Shown: positions 8,062 to 17,018, counted from the stretch's first letter. The stretch: 64,000 nucleotides of DNA from Mycolicibacterium psychrotolerans (GCF_010729305.1 NZ_AP022574.1:5456001-5520000), one strand, 5' to 3'. The notes: generated from the letters alone by a model not told the origin. Translations and numbers: made by a program.

Positions 8062-8220
8062 AGGGTGTTTCCTTCTCTATGCGGAGGTCTGATCCCAGTC
8101 CGTTCCCGGGCTCGTGCCGGGGCCCGGCCTCCGTGCCGGGCGTGTTCGAGCGGCCTATCCGCTCAGTGGTACTGGGAGGTCAACATTGGAGTTGTGTGGG
8201 TAGAGCCGGCGGACCAGCCG

Positions 8221-8334
8221 CTAGCCCTGCCGCTGCTTGTGGCGGGGATCGGAGCAGATCACCATGACCCGCCCATGCCGGCGGATCACCCTGCACTTGT
8301 CGCAGATCGGCTTGACGCTCGGGTTCACCTTCAC
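8221..8334 (-). CDS. rpmJ: 50S ribosomal protein L36 (zinc-binding C+ form)
   Basis: Too short for a typical ORF screen: 37 residues from a GTG start at 8334. The translation begins [14 protein letters not shown] and ends DPRHKQRQG. It keeps the zinc ligands of the C+ form, two Cys in CDKC, one in VICSD and a His in PRHKQ. Mycobacteria also carry C- paralogues used under zinc limitation; this is the standard copy. It lies between infA and rpsM as in other actinobacteria. The ribosome site is weak (AGAAGGA about 10 bases upstream). Confidence 0.95.
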
Positions 8335-8366
8335 GGCTGTCGCGATCCTTCTTCTCGTCGGTGTGG

Positions 8367-8588
8367 TTACTTGTAGCGGTACACGATGCGGCCGCGGCTC
8401 AGGTCGTAGGGAGAGAGCTCCACAACGACGCGGTCCTCGGGGAGGATGCGGATGTAGTGCTGCCGCATCTTGCCGCTGATGTGGGCGAGCACCTTGTGTC
8501 CGTTCTCCAGCTCAATGCGGAACATCGCATTGGGCAGGGGTTCGACAACGCGGCCCTCGACCTCGATGGCACCGTCTTTCTTGGCCAT
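8367..8588 (-). CDS. infA: Translation initiation factor IF-1
   Basis: 73 residues, OB-fold protein that binds the A site of the 30S subunit during initiation. Starts [19 protein letters not shown] and ends [13 protein letters not shown]. An in-frame upstream extension to 8735 is rejected: AAGGA sits 9 bases before the ATG at 8588 and IF-1 is nearly always 72-73 residues. It heads the infA-rpmJ-rpsM group. In M. tuberculosis its upstream neighbour is Rv3463; here that position is taken by the dormancy island. Confidence 0.97.
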
Positions 8589-8744
8589 ACTCTTTAGCGA
8601 TCCTTGCTTTTCGTTTCGTGTCGGCGTGTTGGCCTGGTCGGCGCAGCTTCGAGACTGATTGGCTCCGACTAGCAACGTGAGCCGGATCTCGGGAATTCCC
8701 GACAGGCACGCAAGAAGTCGGCGCGCAAACCGCACCGTCGATCC

Positions 8745-8772
8745 ATACTACCTGCTCGGCAGGCAGCCCCAA
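8745..8772 (-). promoter_or_regulatory. Candidate sigma-A promoter for infA operon
   Basis: On the minus strand TAGTAT (8750-8745) fits the mycobacterial -10 TANNNT. TTGGGG (8772-8767) lies 16 bases further upstream and partly fits a -35. The element lies between the devR stop (8794) and infA, about 150 bases before the infA ATG. No other recognisable feature was seen in 8589-8793. Confidence 0.4.
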
Positions 8773-8793
8773 AATCGCTGAATGCGCAGCGTG

Positions 8794-9444
8794 CTACTCG
8801 TCTGCGGACCGGTGCGGCCGGTCGAGCTTGGAGACGAACGCCGCGGCCTGAGTGCGCCGCTCCATGCCCAGTTTCGCCAGCAGCCGCGACACGTAGTTCT
8901 TCACGGTCTTCTCGGCGAGGAACATCCGGGCGGCGATCTGTTTGTTGGTCAGGCCCTCGCCGAGCAGATCCAGCAGCACCCGCTCCTGCTCGCTGAGCCC
9001 CGATAGCGGGTCGGTGCGCTCGGCGGCGTTGCGCAGCTTCGCCATCAGCGCGGCCGCGGCGCGGTTGTCGAGCAGCGACCGGCCCGCGCCGACCTCTTTG
9101 ACGGCCTTGGCCAGCTCCATGCCCTTGATGTCCTTGATGACGTAGCCGCTGGCGCCGGCCAGGATGGCATCGAGCATGGCCTCGTCGGAGGTGAACGACG
9201 TCAGCATCAGGCATCGCAGCTCGGGCAACCGGGACAGCAGGTCACGGCACAATTCGACGCCGTTGCCGTCGGGCAGGCGCACATCGAGCACCGCCACGTC
9301 GGGTTGCAGGGCGGGAATGCGGGCCAGGGCCTCGGACACCGACCCCGCCTCGCCGATCACGTCGAGTTCCGGGTCGGCGCTGAGCAGATCGATCAGTCCG
9401 CGCCGCACCACTTCGTGATCGTCGACCAGGAACACGGTGACCAT
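8794..9444 (-). CDS. devR: Hypoxia/dormancy response regulator DevR (DosR)
   Basis: 216 residues, NarL/LuxR family. The receiver holds the acidic pair D8/D9, phospho-acceptor D54 (in VAVLDVRLPDGNG), T82 and K104; the C-terminal HTH has LSEQERVLLDLLGEGLTNK and the helix EKTVKNYVSRLLAKLGMERR. Length and sequence are close to M. tuberculosis DevR throughout, so function as activator of the hypoxia/NO/CO regulon is well supported. The ATG at 9444 opens MVTVFLVDDHEVV, matching DevR; the ORF continuing upstream to 10791 is an opposite-strand shadow. Unlike M. tuberculosis, no devS follows; the nearest DosS-like kinase lies about 13 kb away. Divergent from the WS/DGAT-like gene across a 114-bp region with DosR-like half-sites. 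Confidence 0.95.
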   Translation of the reverse strand: MVTVFLVDDHEVVRRGLIDLLSADPELDVIGEAGSVSEALARIPALQPDVAVLDVRLPDGNGVELCRDLLSRLPELRCLMLTSFTSDEAMLDAILAGASGYVIKDIKGMELAKAVKEVGAGRSLLDNRAAAALMAKLRNAAERTDPLSGLSEQERVLLDLLGEGLTNKQIAARMFLAEKTVKNYVSRLLAKLGMERRTQAAAFVSKLDRPHRSADE

Positions 9445-9494
9445 CTGTCCAGTATGGGGGCAAGACGGCTGCGCGGGGGCAAGGGCGCTTGCAA

Positions 9495-9516
9495 AGGTCC
9501 CGTTCGCAAGGGACCT
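9495..9516. promoter_or_regulatory. Inverted repeat with DosR-like GGGACC half-sites upstream of devR
   Basis: AGGTCCC (9495-9501) and GGGACCT (9510-9516) form a perfect 7-bp inverted repeat with 8 bases between. DosR boxes read GGGACT(A/T)(A/T)AGTCCC; here each arm carries the GGGAC half pointing outward, with only partial matches for the second half. It may allow DevR autoregulation and control of the divergent WS/DGAT-like gene. Weaker than the sites at 29411 and 36531. Confidence 0.4.
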
Positions 9517-9558
9517 CCGCCTCTGCCGCACCGGTCCGCCGGCGCTGATAGTGGGGGC

Positions 9559-10731
9559 GTGCACGCGCAGGACACCGACCGGACCACCGATCCCGCCGCC
9601 GGCGCCGTGCTGATTCTCGAGGGCCCGATCCCCGACGCCGACGCACTGAGCGAGGGACTCGGCGAGCGGCTGGCGGCGATTCCGCATCTGCTCGGGATCG
9701 GATCCGATGTTCCTGGCCGTCTCCGGCACGCTGCGCTGCAGCATCCCGGCGGCGACGAGGACCTGTTCGGTTACGTCGCGCAGGCGATCAGGACGCCGTC
9801 GGGCGACAGGCAACCGCTGTGGCAGTGCTGGGTGATCGAGGGTCTCGCCCACGACCGCTGGGCGGTCGTGCTCACAGTGGATCCGAACATCGCCGACAGC
9901 TCCGCGGCCGTGCGCATGCTCGCCGCTGCGACCGACCGCGGCGTGGGCGCCGCCGCGCCGCGCGCGGTCGACGACCCTGCACCATCGGGGTGGGTCCGCG
10001 CGGTCCGCGACATCGTCGAGGACGCGGCGCGGATGCTGGAGACCGGGATGCGGGCCGTGTCGAACCGGCTGTGCCGGCCCGTCGCCGGCATGCACCGCTA
10101 CAGCGCGGTGGAGGTGCCACTGTCCGGGGTCGCACCGATCTGCCGGACCTTCGGCGTCGCTCTCGACGACGTCGCATTGTCTGCGATCACCGACAGCTTC
10201 CGCGCCGCACTGCTGCGCCGCGGCGAAGAACCCCGTCCCGACTCGCTGCGTGTCTCCGGGATGCTGCCCGCGCTGCCGGTGCACGAAGTGGATCGGGTCA
10301 CCCAACTGCTCACCGTGCAGCGGCGACTCTTGGCGGCCAGGGGCCGCAGGCAGCGCTTCGGTGCCGGTGCGCTGCTCAGCGCGGTCGACCTGCTCACCGG
10401 CCTGCCGCAGCGCGGCGTGGTGGCGGTGACCATGGACACCGCTATGGACACTGCCGTCGCCGGGTGGCCGCAGACGCTGCAGGGCCGAGCGGTGGTCCGG
10501 GTGCTTCCCGTACCGGCCCTGACGTTGCGGCTGCGCACCGCGGTGGCCATCCTGAATGACGGCGACAACCTCGTGTTCGGGATCAGCAGCGACGACGACG
10601 GCGCGCCGGATGTCGACGAGATCGCGTTCGGCATCAAGAAGGCCCTGGCCTGTCTGGCGGCTGCGGCGCGCCGCCCCCGGTCGGGTCGCCCTGCGCTGGC
10701 GATGATCCATCCCAGCGTGGCGAACGGATGA
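9559..10731 (+). CDS. WS/DGAT-like (wax ester/triacylglycerol synthase fold) protein with lost catalytic motif
   Basis: About 390 residues from GTG 9559 (GTGGGGG just upstream); an in-frame extension back to 9304 overlaps devR and is rejected. The pattern PLWQCWVIEGLAHDRWAVV corresponds to the WS/DGAT stretch before the catalytic HHxxxDG, and the C-terminal half resembles the DUF1298 domain. At the catalytic position, residues 108-114 read DPNIADS, so both histidines and the DG are absent. Tgs1-type enzymes make storage triacylglycerol in the DosR response; this protein probably cannot catalyse that reaction in the usual way. It could be a regulatory or scaffolding paralogue, or an early-stage pseudogene with an intact frame. 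Confidence 0.65.
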   Translation: MHAQDTDRTTDPAAGAVLILEGPIPDADALSEGLGERLAAIPHLLGIGSDVPGRLRHAALQHPGGDEDLFGYVAQAIRTPSGDRQPLWQCWVIEGLAHDRWAVVLTVDPNIADSSAAVRMLAAATDRGVGAAAPRAVDDPAPSGWVRAVRDIVEDAARMLETGMRAVSNRLCRPVAGMHRYSAVEVPLSGVAPICRTFGVALDDVALSAITDSFRAALLRRGEEPRPDSLRVSGMLPALPVHEVDRVTQLLTVQRRLLAARGRRQRFGAGALLSAVDLLTGLPQRGVVAVTMDTAMDTAVAGWPQTLQGRAVVRVLPVPALTLRLRTAVAILNDGDNLVFGISSDDDGAPDVDEIAFGIKKALACLAAAARRPRSGRPALAMIHPSVANG

Positions 10732-10774
10732 TCCGGCTGCCCGGGCCGGCCGCAACGAAAGAGGACGCCGCGAC

Positions 10775-11647
10775 ATGAGCACCGCAGTCAATGGCCCGGA
10801 AGTGGTTGTCGGCGTCGATGATTCACCGTCCTCGCAGGCGGCGCTCGAATGGGCCGCCGACGAAGCGGTGCGCCACGGCGCACCGCTGGCCGTGCTCTAT
10901 GCGGCGACGCCGCCGATCGGCATGTGGCCGATCGCGCCGATACCCACCGGACTGCTGGAGTGGCAGCGTCAGATCGGCAAGGACATCCTCGACGACGCCG
11001 CGCGGATCGCCCGGGACCTCACTGATGGCGCCGTCCCGGTGAGGTCCGAGTTCGCCGTCGTCCCCCCGATGGCGGCGCTGGTCGAGGCGTCCCGGACGGC
11101 CAGGATCGTCGTCGTCGGATCGCGCGGACGCGGCGCGCTGGCCCGCACCGTGCTGGGCAGCGTCAGCACCGGACTGGTACACCGCGCGCACGGGCCGGTG
11201 GCGGTCGTCCACGACGGACCGCCCCCGGCCGCCGATGCGCCCGTCGTCGCCGGGTTCGACGGCTCGGCCGCTTCGCGGACCGCGATGGAGATCGCGTTCA
11301 CCGAAGCCGCCCAACGGGGAGTCACCCTCGTCGCAGTGCACGCCTGGTGGTCCCCGGGAGCGTTCGACCTTCCCGGCTTCGACTGGGAGGAGCTGCGGCC
11401 GGGCGTGGAGCGCGAACTCGCCGAGCAGCTGTCGGGCTGGCGGCAGCGCTATCCGCGGGTCACCGTCGAACCGGTTGCGGTCGCCGATCAGCCCGCTCGT
11501 CGACTGATCGAACGCGCCGATGCGGCGCAGCTGCTGGTGGTGGGCAGCCACGGCGAGGGTGCCGTCGGGAGCGCGCTGCTCGGCTCGGTGAGCAGCGCGG
11601 TCGTGCAGGCCGCCCGCATCCCGGTGATCGTCGCCCGCTCAGCCTGA
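10775..11647 (+). CDS. Universal stress protein, two tandem USP domains (copy 1)
   Basis: 290 residues in two USP repeats, about 8-145 and 152-290. Each repeat ends in the ATP-binding signature G-2x-G-9x-G(S/T): first VVGSRGRGALARTVLGSVST, second VVGSHGEGAVGSALLGSVSS. Double-domain USPs of this kind (Rv2623, Rv2005c and others in M. tuberculosis) are DosR-regulon members that bind ATP and help slow growth. Starts 43 bases after the WS/DGAT-like gene and 9 bases before the antiporter, so the three probably form one transcript. Confidence 0.92.
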   Translation: MSTAVNGPEVVVGVDDSPSSQAALEWAADEAVRHGAPLAVLYAATPPIGMWPIAPIPTGLLEWQRQIGKDILDDAARIARDLTDGAVPVRSEFAVVPPMAALVEASRTARIVVVGSRGRGALARTVLGSVSTGLVHRAHGPVAVVHDGPPPAADAPVVAGFDGSAASRTAMEIAFTEAAQRGVTLVAVHAWWSPGAFDLPGFDWEELRPGVERELAEQLSGWRQRYPRVTVEPVAVADQPARRLIERADAAQLLVVGSHGEGAVGSALLGSVSSAVVQAARIPVIVARSA

Positions 11648-11656
11648 CACCGGACC

Positions 11657-13294
11657 ATGGACCTGCACCCGTTCCCCACCCTGGCGGTCATCCTGGTGAT
11701 CGCGACGGTTGCCGGGCTCGCCGCGATCAAGCTCCGTCAACCTCTGATCGTCGCCTTCATCCTGGTCGGTGTCGGCGTGGGCCCGGTCGGTCTGGGGTGG
11801 GTGTCCACCGCCGACACGCTGGAGCTTCTCTCCGAGCTGGGCTTGGCGATTCTGCTGTTCCTCGTCGGTCTGCGCCTCGATCTGCACATGATCCGCAGCA
11901 CGGGCCCGGTGGCCGTTGCGACCGGGCTGGGTCAGGTCATCGTCACGGCAGTGCTCGGCTACCTGATAGCACTCGCCCTCGGCATGGACACCGTGACGGC
12001 ACTGTATGTGGCTGTTGCCCTTGCATTTTCGTCGACGATCATCATCGTCAAGTTGCTGTCCGACAAACGTGAGCTCGAACAGTTGCACGGACGGATCGCA
12101 CTGGGACTGTTGATCGTGCAGGACATGGTCGTCGTGGTGGTGATGATCGGCCTGACGGCTTTCGGACAGGAACGGGCCGGCAGCGTTGGGTCCGGTATCG
12201 CGGCCGTTGTCGGCAAGGGTGTCGTACTGCTCGTCGCTCTCTGGCTGCTGATGCGCTTTCTGCTCCCGCGGCTGATGCCGCAGATTGCTCGCTCCCAGGA
12301 ACTGCTGGTGCTCTTCGGGGTGTCGTACGCGGTATCGGTGGCCGCTGCCAGTGAGTGGCTCGGCTTCAACGCCGAGGTCGGCGCCTTCCTCGCAGGAGTC
12401 TCGCTGGCCAGTACCCCTTTCCGTGACGCACTGGGCGCCCGACTGTTGAGTCTGCGCGATTTCCTGCTCTTGTTCTTCTTCATCACGTTGGGGGCGGGGC
12501 TGGACTTCACCGATGCGACCCGACAACTGGCGCCGGCGGCAGTGCTCACCGTTTTCGTGCTGGCCGTCAAGCCGCTGATCATCATCGCGATCATGGCGGC
12601 ATTGCGTTATCCGGTGCGGGTCGGCTTCTCGGTGGGCGTGCCCGCCGCGCAGATCTCGGAGTTCTCGCTGATCCTCGTGGCGCTGGGGCTGAGTCTGGGA
12701 CACATCGACAACACCACGGTCAGCCTGATCACCGTGGTCGGGCTCGTCACGATCGCCGCCTCGACCTACATGACCACCTACGACCGCCAGATCTATGACC
12801 GCGCGCAGCGATGGCTGTCCGTTCTCGAACGACGGCACCTCGCGCGCGCGCAGCCCACCGCCGCCGGCGTTGACGTCGACGTGATCCTGTTCGGGCTCGG
12901 CCGGTTCGGAAGCCACCTCGCCGAGCGGCTCAGCAGCGCCGGTCACCGCGTCCTCGGCATCGACTTCGATCCGCACGGCGTCGCGGCGCACCGGGACCGT
13001 GGCGTCACCGCAACCTTCGGAAGCGCCGAGGACATCGGTCTGCTCGACGCGTTACCGCTCGATCAGGCGAAGTACGTCATCAGCGCCATTCCTACGCTGC
13101 GCACCAATTTGGCTCTGCTGCACGGCCTGCGGCACCACGGCTTCGTCGGCACCGTCGCGATGACCGCACACACTGGCCGCGATGCCGAGCGACTCCGTGC
13201 CGCCGGGGTCGACATCGTGCTCGAGCCGTTCGCCTCGGCGGCGCGAACCACGTCGGACGCCCTGCATCAGCTACTCGCCGACAACGACGGTTGA
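11657..13294 (+). CDS. CPA2-family cation:proton antiporter with C-terminal RCK/TrkA-N domain
   Basis: 545 residues. Residues 5-380 form 12-13 membrane helices of the Na+/H+ exchanger fold, with FLVGLRLDL and the helix ASEWLGFNAEVGAFLAG, where the acidic residue of this region is typical of KefB/KefC-like exchangers. From about 410 a Rossmann RCK domain begins with VILFGLGRFGSHLAE, able to bind NAD(H) or nucleotide and gate transport. Expected role is K+ or Na+ efflux against protons, tied to redox state or pH. It is cotranscribed with a universal stress protein, consistent with a role in hypoxic ion balance (inference). Confidence 0.9.
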   Translation: MDLHPFPTLAVILVIATVAGLAAIKLRQPLIVAFILVGVGVGPVGLGWVSTADTLELLSELGLAILLFLVGLRLDLHMIRSTGPVAVATGLGQVIVTAVLGYLIALALGMDTVTALYVAVALAFSSTIIIVKLLSDKRELEQLHGRIALGLLIVQDMVVVVVMIGLTAFGQERAGSVGSGIAAVVGKGVVLLVALWLLMRFLLPRLMPQIARSQELLVLFGVSYAVSVAAASEWLGFNAEVGAFLAGVSLASTPFRDALGARLLSLRDFLLLFFFITLGAGLDFTDATRQLAPAAVLTVFVLAVKPLIIIAIMAALRYPVRVGFSVGVPAAQISEFSLILVALGLSLGHIDNTTVSLITVVGLVTIAASTYMTTYDRQIYDRAQRWLSVLERRHLARAQPTAAGVDVDVILFGLGRFGSHLAERLSSAGHRVLGIDFDPHGVAAHRDRGVTATFGSAEDIGLLDALPLDQAKYVISAIPTLRTNLALLHGLRHHGFVGTVAMTAHTGRDAERLRAAGVDIVLEPFASAARTTSDALHQLLADNDG

Positions 13295-13301
13295 GAGCGA
13301 G

Positions 13302-14765
13302 TCAGTCGGCATTCAGCGGAACCACCCACTCGACGACGGCACCGGGTCCGGGACTGAGGTTTGCGATCGTCGCGCTGCCGCCCAGCGCCTCCGCGCGGGT
13401 CCTGATGTTGCGCCTGCCGTTGCCCATCACGTCGCCATCGGACACGCCGATTCCGTTGTCCCATACGGTGATCCGCAAATCTGAAGAGGTCACCGCGACG
13501 GTGACCCACGCGGCGGTGGCCTGGGCATGGCGCGCGACGTTGCTCAGCGCCTCACGGACGACGGCCAGCGCGGCGGCGTGCGCCTGCGGGCGGATGTTCG
13601 CGTCGTCGATCGGACCTTCGAACTGCAATGCGGGGGTGAAGCCGAGCGCCGCCACGCTGCCCTCGACGACGTCGATGATCGCCGAGCGCATCCGGGTGGA
13701 ACGCACCGGCGCCGAGATCGTCTGGTGCAGGTTGAACACCACCTCGCGCAGGTCACGGATGATCGCATCGGTCTCGTCGATGAAACCCTCGAGGTCGGGA
13801 TTGCGTCGGGCGGCCGCCGAGGTGAGGCCGAGCCCGAGCCCGAAGACGCGCTGGATCACCCGGTCGTGCAGGTCGGCAGCGATGCGGGCCTGTTCATCGC
13901 GCAGTTCGCTGTCGACGAGCCGGTCTGTACTGGCGCGCAGGCTCAGCCTCATCTGTTCCACGGCCCGGGCCAGTTCGGCGGTCTCGCGGGGCCCCGTGGG
14001 ATGGATGGGCTGGTCGTAATCGCCGTCGGCGACGGCCTTCACCTCTACCAGGAGGTCCTCGACCGGCCGGCTGAGGCGGCGCTGCACGGCGACCAGGGCA
14101 CCGATGACCAGCACCGCCAACACCACCACGCCGATACCCTGGATCAGGTTGGCCAGCCGCTGCGCCGATTCGATGCGTTGCAGCTGAGCCGTCGCCATCT
14201 CACTGGAGTAACCGGCCAGCGCGCGGAGGTGCCCGCGCAGATCGTCGAACAGCTCCTTCCCCCGCAGTTCCATTGCAGCTTGCTCGGCAGGCGCTATCGA
14301 ACCGGCCCGCCGTGCCGCGATCTGCGGCTCTGCGGCCACCGACCGCCAGGTGTCCGCCGCGGCGGCCACACCGTCCAGGAGCGTGCGCGCCCGTTCCTCG
14401 TGCGCCAGGTCGTCACCGAGCGTGGCCATCAGCCGGACGGCGGCGGTGCCGCCGGCGTCGTAGGGTTCCAACGACGCAGGATTGCCGGTCAGCATGAAGC
14501 CGCGCTGCCCTGTCTCCTGGTCGGCGAAGGCGCGGCGCAGCGCCTCCACATCGTTTTGCACCGGCACGACGCGGCCACGCAACTCGTCGACGGCTCGTGC
14601 GACGGTGGCCCGCCCGGTGATCGACGCCGCCGACACGGCGAGGAACACGACGCTGAAGACGGCGAGGCAGAGCCACGTCAGTTGACGCAAGGAGTGCTGC
14701 CGGTGATCCATGCCCGCGGCTGCCGAGTTCCCGCGTGTGAGCGATCCAGTCACCTGCGAGGCCAT
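13302..14765 (-). CDS. CHASE3-HAMP sensor histidine kinase, NarL type
   Basis: 487 residues. Transmembrane helix at about 31-50, periplasmic CHASE3 domain about 51-195 (with QETGQRGFMLTGN, the CHASE3 hallmark), second helix 206-227, HAMP 228-280, HisKA_3 with phospho-acceptor H300 in ADLHDRVIQRVFGLGLGL, and a HATPase domain with REALSNVARHA and DNGIGV. The H-box closely resembles that of DevS/DosT, so DevR is a plausible partner, as no response regulator gene adjoins it. ATG 14765 lies 3 bases after the hydrolase stop; a second ATG at 14711 is possible. The gene is the last of a likely USP-hydrolase-kinase operon. Confidence 0.92.
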   Translation of the reverse strand: MASQVTGSLTRGNSAAAGMDHRQHSLRQLTWLCLAVFSVVFLAVSAASITGRATVARAVDELRGRVVPVQNDVEALRRAFADQETGQRGFMLTGNPASLEPYDAGGTAAVRLMATLGDDLAHEERARTLLDGVAAAADTWRSVAAEPQIAARRAGSIAPAEQAAMELRGKELFDDLRGHLRALAGYSSEMATAQLQRIESAQRLANLIQGIGVVVLAVLVIGALVAVQRRLSRPVEDLLVEVKAVADGDYDQPIHPTGPRETAELARAVEQMRLSLRASTDRLVDSELRDEQARIAADLHDRVIQRVFGLGLGLTSAAARRNPDLEGFIDETDAIIRDLREVVFNLHQTISAPVRSTRMRSAIIDVVEGSVAALGFTPALQFEGPIDDANIRPQAHAAALAVVREALSNVARHAQATAAWVTVAVTSSDLRITVWDNGIGVSDGDVMGNGRRNIRTRAEALGGSATIANLSPGPGAVVEWVVPLNAD

Positions 14766-14768
14766 CGT

Positions 14769-15971
14769 TCAGCCGATCGCGCTGTCTGGGGCCGGGGCGC
14801 CACTCGACGCCGCCAATCCCGATTGCAGGAGGGCGGCGTTCACGAAGCGCTGCACGGGGCGCGACTGGAAGAAGCCGGCGTGGCCGCCGCGGTACCACTC
14901 GATATCGGGTCCACCCCAGTGTTCCCAGAGCCGGTGCACCTGCTCCCGCGGGTGCACCACTTGATCGGCCAGCCCGGCGTAGATGAAGCGACCTGCCATC
15001 GGCACTCGCGGCGGCAGCGACAGCGGCGAGATCATCCGGCCGAGAGGGGCCGCCAGCGCGATCGTGTCGAGCCGCGGATCGTTTTGGCGCAGACCGGAAT
15101 GCCGGCCCAGCAGCTCGATCAGGTCGGCCACGGGCACGCCGAGGATGGCGCACGCGAGGCGGTCGTCGAGCCCCGCGACGAGCGCGGCGACGAAGCCGCC
15201 CAGAGACAATCCGTACAGCCCGATCGCCGCCCCCGGCTGTCGGCGCCGGATCCAGCCCAGCACCGCACGGACGTCCCACACCGCCTGTGCGGTGGCGTGG
15301 ATGTTGTCGAGTACGTCCTCCCCAGGGAACACCGCGCCCTTCGGCAAGCATTTCGAGCGGGGTCCGTGCATGGGCAGCACCGGAAGAACGACGTTGAGCC
15401 CGAGTTGCTCGTGCAACTGCCAGGCCCGGAACAGCGCGAGATCGAGCGCAGCGCGCCCCATCTCGGTGCCGTGGATGCACACCAGCCATGGCCGTGGCGC
15501 CTGGTGTCGCAGCATCAGACCGTAACCTTGTGCGGTGGCCCGATAACCCAGCCACCGGGCGGTACCGGGCTCACCCGGTCGCGGCCGGTAGGCGCTGACC
15601 CAGCGCAACCGTTCGTACGAGCGGTTGCCGCGCTGCACCGGATGGACCTCGAAGTCGATGAGCCGGCGCGGCGCGGTGAAGAAGCGGCGGGGATCATCGA
15701 GCAAGCCGTGACCATCGTAAAAGTCGAGAGCCGCAGAGACTTCTGCATCTATGCGCGCGAAGGCCGCCGGATCGCTCAGTGGGCGGCGGGCCCGCAGACC
15801 GAGAAGCACCACCTCGTCGCGCAGCGCTTCGGCAGCCAGGGCGAGCGTCGGCCGGGCAATCGGCATCTGATTCGGCGCAGATCCCAGGTAGTCCCGCCAC
15901 GAGCGCGCGTAATAGCCGCCCGTCCTGGCCAACGGGCCTAGAGCGGCTCGCAGCGGCGCAGCGGGTTCCAT
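14769..15971 (-). CDS. Alpha/beta hydrolase family protein
   Basis: 400 residues. The C-terminal 260 residues are an alpha/beta hydrolase with oxyanion/HG region CIHGTEMGR, nucleophile elbow YGLSLGGF, an acid in AGLADQVVHP and a catalytic His in RGGHAGFF. The N-terminal 130 residues have no recognisable domain. There is no signal peptide, so it is probably cytoplasmic. Substrate unknown; family members act as esterases, lipases or peptidases. It sits between a universal stress protein (93 bases upstream) and the CHASE3 kinase (3 bases downstream), hence likely part of the hypoxic response set. Confidence 0.85.
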   Translation of the reverse strand: MEPAAPLRAALGPLARTGGYYARSWRDYLGSAPNQMPIARPTLALAAEALRDEVVLLGLRARRPLSDPAAFARIDAEVSAALDFYDGHGLLDDPRRFFTAPRRLIDFEVHPVQRGNRSYERLRWVSAYRPRPGEPGTARWLGYRATAQGYGLMLRHQAPRPWLVCIHGTEMGRAALDLALFRAWQLHEQLGLNVVLPVLPMHGPRSKCLPKGAVFPGEDVLDNIHATAQAVWDVRAVLGWIRRRQPGAAIGLYGLSLGGFVAALVAGLDDRLACAILGVPVADLIELLGRHSGLRQNDPRLDTIALAAPLGRMISPLSLPPRVPMAGRFIYAGLADQVVHPREQVHRLWEHWGGPDIEWYRGGHAGFFQSRPVQRFVNAALLQSGLAASSGAPAPDSAIG

Positions 15972-16064
15972 GCTGGCGACGCTATCCGCGCCGACGAACC
16001 ACCACAGGAGGCGTTGGTCACATGCCGGCGTGGCACAACGGCACCGAGATCCCCCTGCAGCGTG

Positions 16065-16931
16065 TTACGGACGTACCACCGTCACCGGAACGTCGACCGA
16101 CTGCGCCACCGTCGAACTCACCGATCCCAGCAGCATGCCGGCGAACCCTCCGCGGCCGTGGCTACCGACGACCACCAGTTGCGCGCGCTGCGACTCCACG
16201 ATCAACCACCTTGCGGGCGCGTCGTATTCGAGCCGGCGACGCACCCGGACATCGGGATAGCGTTCCTGCCAACCGGCGAGACGTTCGGCGAGGACCTCGG
16301 CGGCCGACTCCTCGTACGAGGTCCACTGGGCACTCTCGTACGGCAGCGCCGCGATATCCGACCAGGCATGGACCGCAACGAGATCCACGCCGCGCACGGC
16401 CGCCTCGTCGAAGGCCAGCGCCGTGGCCGCTTCCGAGGCGGGCGAGCCGTCGATGCCGACCACGACCGGCGACGCCGGGGCGGGCAGCCGCCCGTACCGA
16501 CTGTTCACCACGGTCACCGGACAGTGCGCGTGGTGTAGCAGACCTGTGCTGACCGAACCCATGAGCAGCCGGCCCAGCGCGCCGCGGCCCCGGCTGCCGA
16601 CCACCACCATCCATGCGTCCCGGGATGCCGCGACGAGGGTCGACAGGGCTGTGTCGTAGCGGACTTCGGTGCGGATGTCCGGAACGCCGGCGGCATCGGA
16701 GTCGGCCGACACCAGCGCTCGGGCATGCGCCAGGGTGTCCTCGGCGTTCTCCCGCTCGCACTCCGCAACGGTTTCCTGAAGCGGGCGCATGGGCCAGGTG
16801 ACGACCGCAGGTGTCACCACGGTCATCAGGGTGAGGGGCACGCCGTGCCGACGGGCCTCGTCGGCGGCCCAGCACACCGCGGTGCTCGACTCCTGTGACC
16901 CGTCGAGCCCGACGAGGATCCCGTGGTCCAT
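16065..16931 (-). CDS. Universal stress protein, two tandem USP domains (copy 2)
   Basis: 288 residues from ATG 16931 (MDHGILVGLDGS); the ORF extends upstream to 16982, but that part overlaps a DosR-like box and is not family-like. Two USP repeats, each with the nucleotide-binding end: VVGSRGRGALGRLLMGSVST and VVGSHGRGGFAGMLLGSVSS. First gene of a probable operon with the alpha/beta hydrolase and CHASE3 kinase. The box at 16963-16981 suggests DevR control. Family role is ATP-linked growth restraint and stress survival. Confidence 0.92.
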   Translation of the reverse strand: MDHGILVGLDGSQESSTAVCWAADEARRHGVPLTLMTVVTPAVVTWPMRPLQETVAECERENAEDTLAHARALVSADSDAAGVPDIRTEVRYDTALSTLVAASRDAWMVVVGSRGRGALGRLLMGSVSTGLLHHAHCPVTVVNSRYGRLPAPASPVVVGIDGSPASEAATALAFDEAAVRGVDLVAVHAWSDIAALPYESAQWTSYEESAAEVLAERLAGWQERYPDVRVRRRLEYDAPARWLIVESQRAQLVVVGSHGRGGFAGMLLGSVSSTVAQSVDVPVTVVRP

Positions 16932-16962
16932 GGCACTCAACGCTAGGACTCCGGCGCGGACG

Positions 16963-16981
16963 GTTTTAGGGCCGTTGGTCA
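16963..16981 (-). promoter_or_regulatory. DosR-like box upstream of universal stress protein
   Basis: Read on the minus strand the site is TGACCAACGGCCCTAAAA, centred about 40 bases before the USP ATG. It shares the GAC and GGCCCT parts of the looser DosR motif GGGACTTNNGGCCCT. A match of about 9 of 14 core positions makes this a moderate candidate. Confidence 0.45.
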
Positions 16982-17018
16982 TCGCGGAAGGCCATCACCT
17001 CAGATCATGCGGGCACGA

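Noticed and set aside
8794..10791. 665-codon minus-strand ORF continuous with devR
   Set aside because: Only the last 216 codons are DevR-like and start with a proper ATG; the rest lies opposite the WS/DGAT-like gene and is arginine-rich shadow sequence.
13527..15941. 804-codon plus-strand ORF opposite the CHASE3 kinase and hydrolase
   Set aside because: No motifs; the minus strand has full histidine-kinase and alpha/beta-hydrolase signatures.
16021..16110. Plus-strand start MPAWHNGTEIPLQ with an AGGAGG site before it
   Set aside because: The frame runs into the antisense of the universal stress gene and becomes Pro/Arg-rich. At most a truncated remnant; not enough support to list as a gene.
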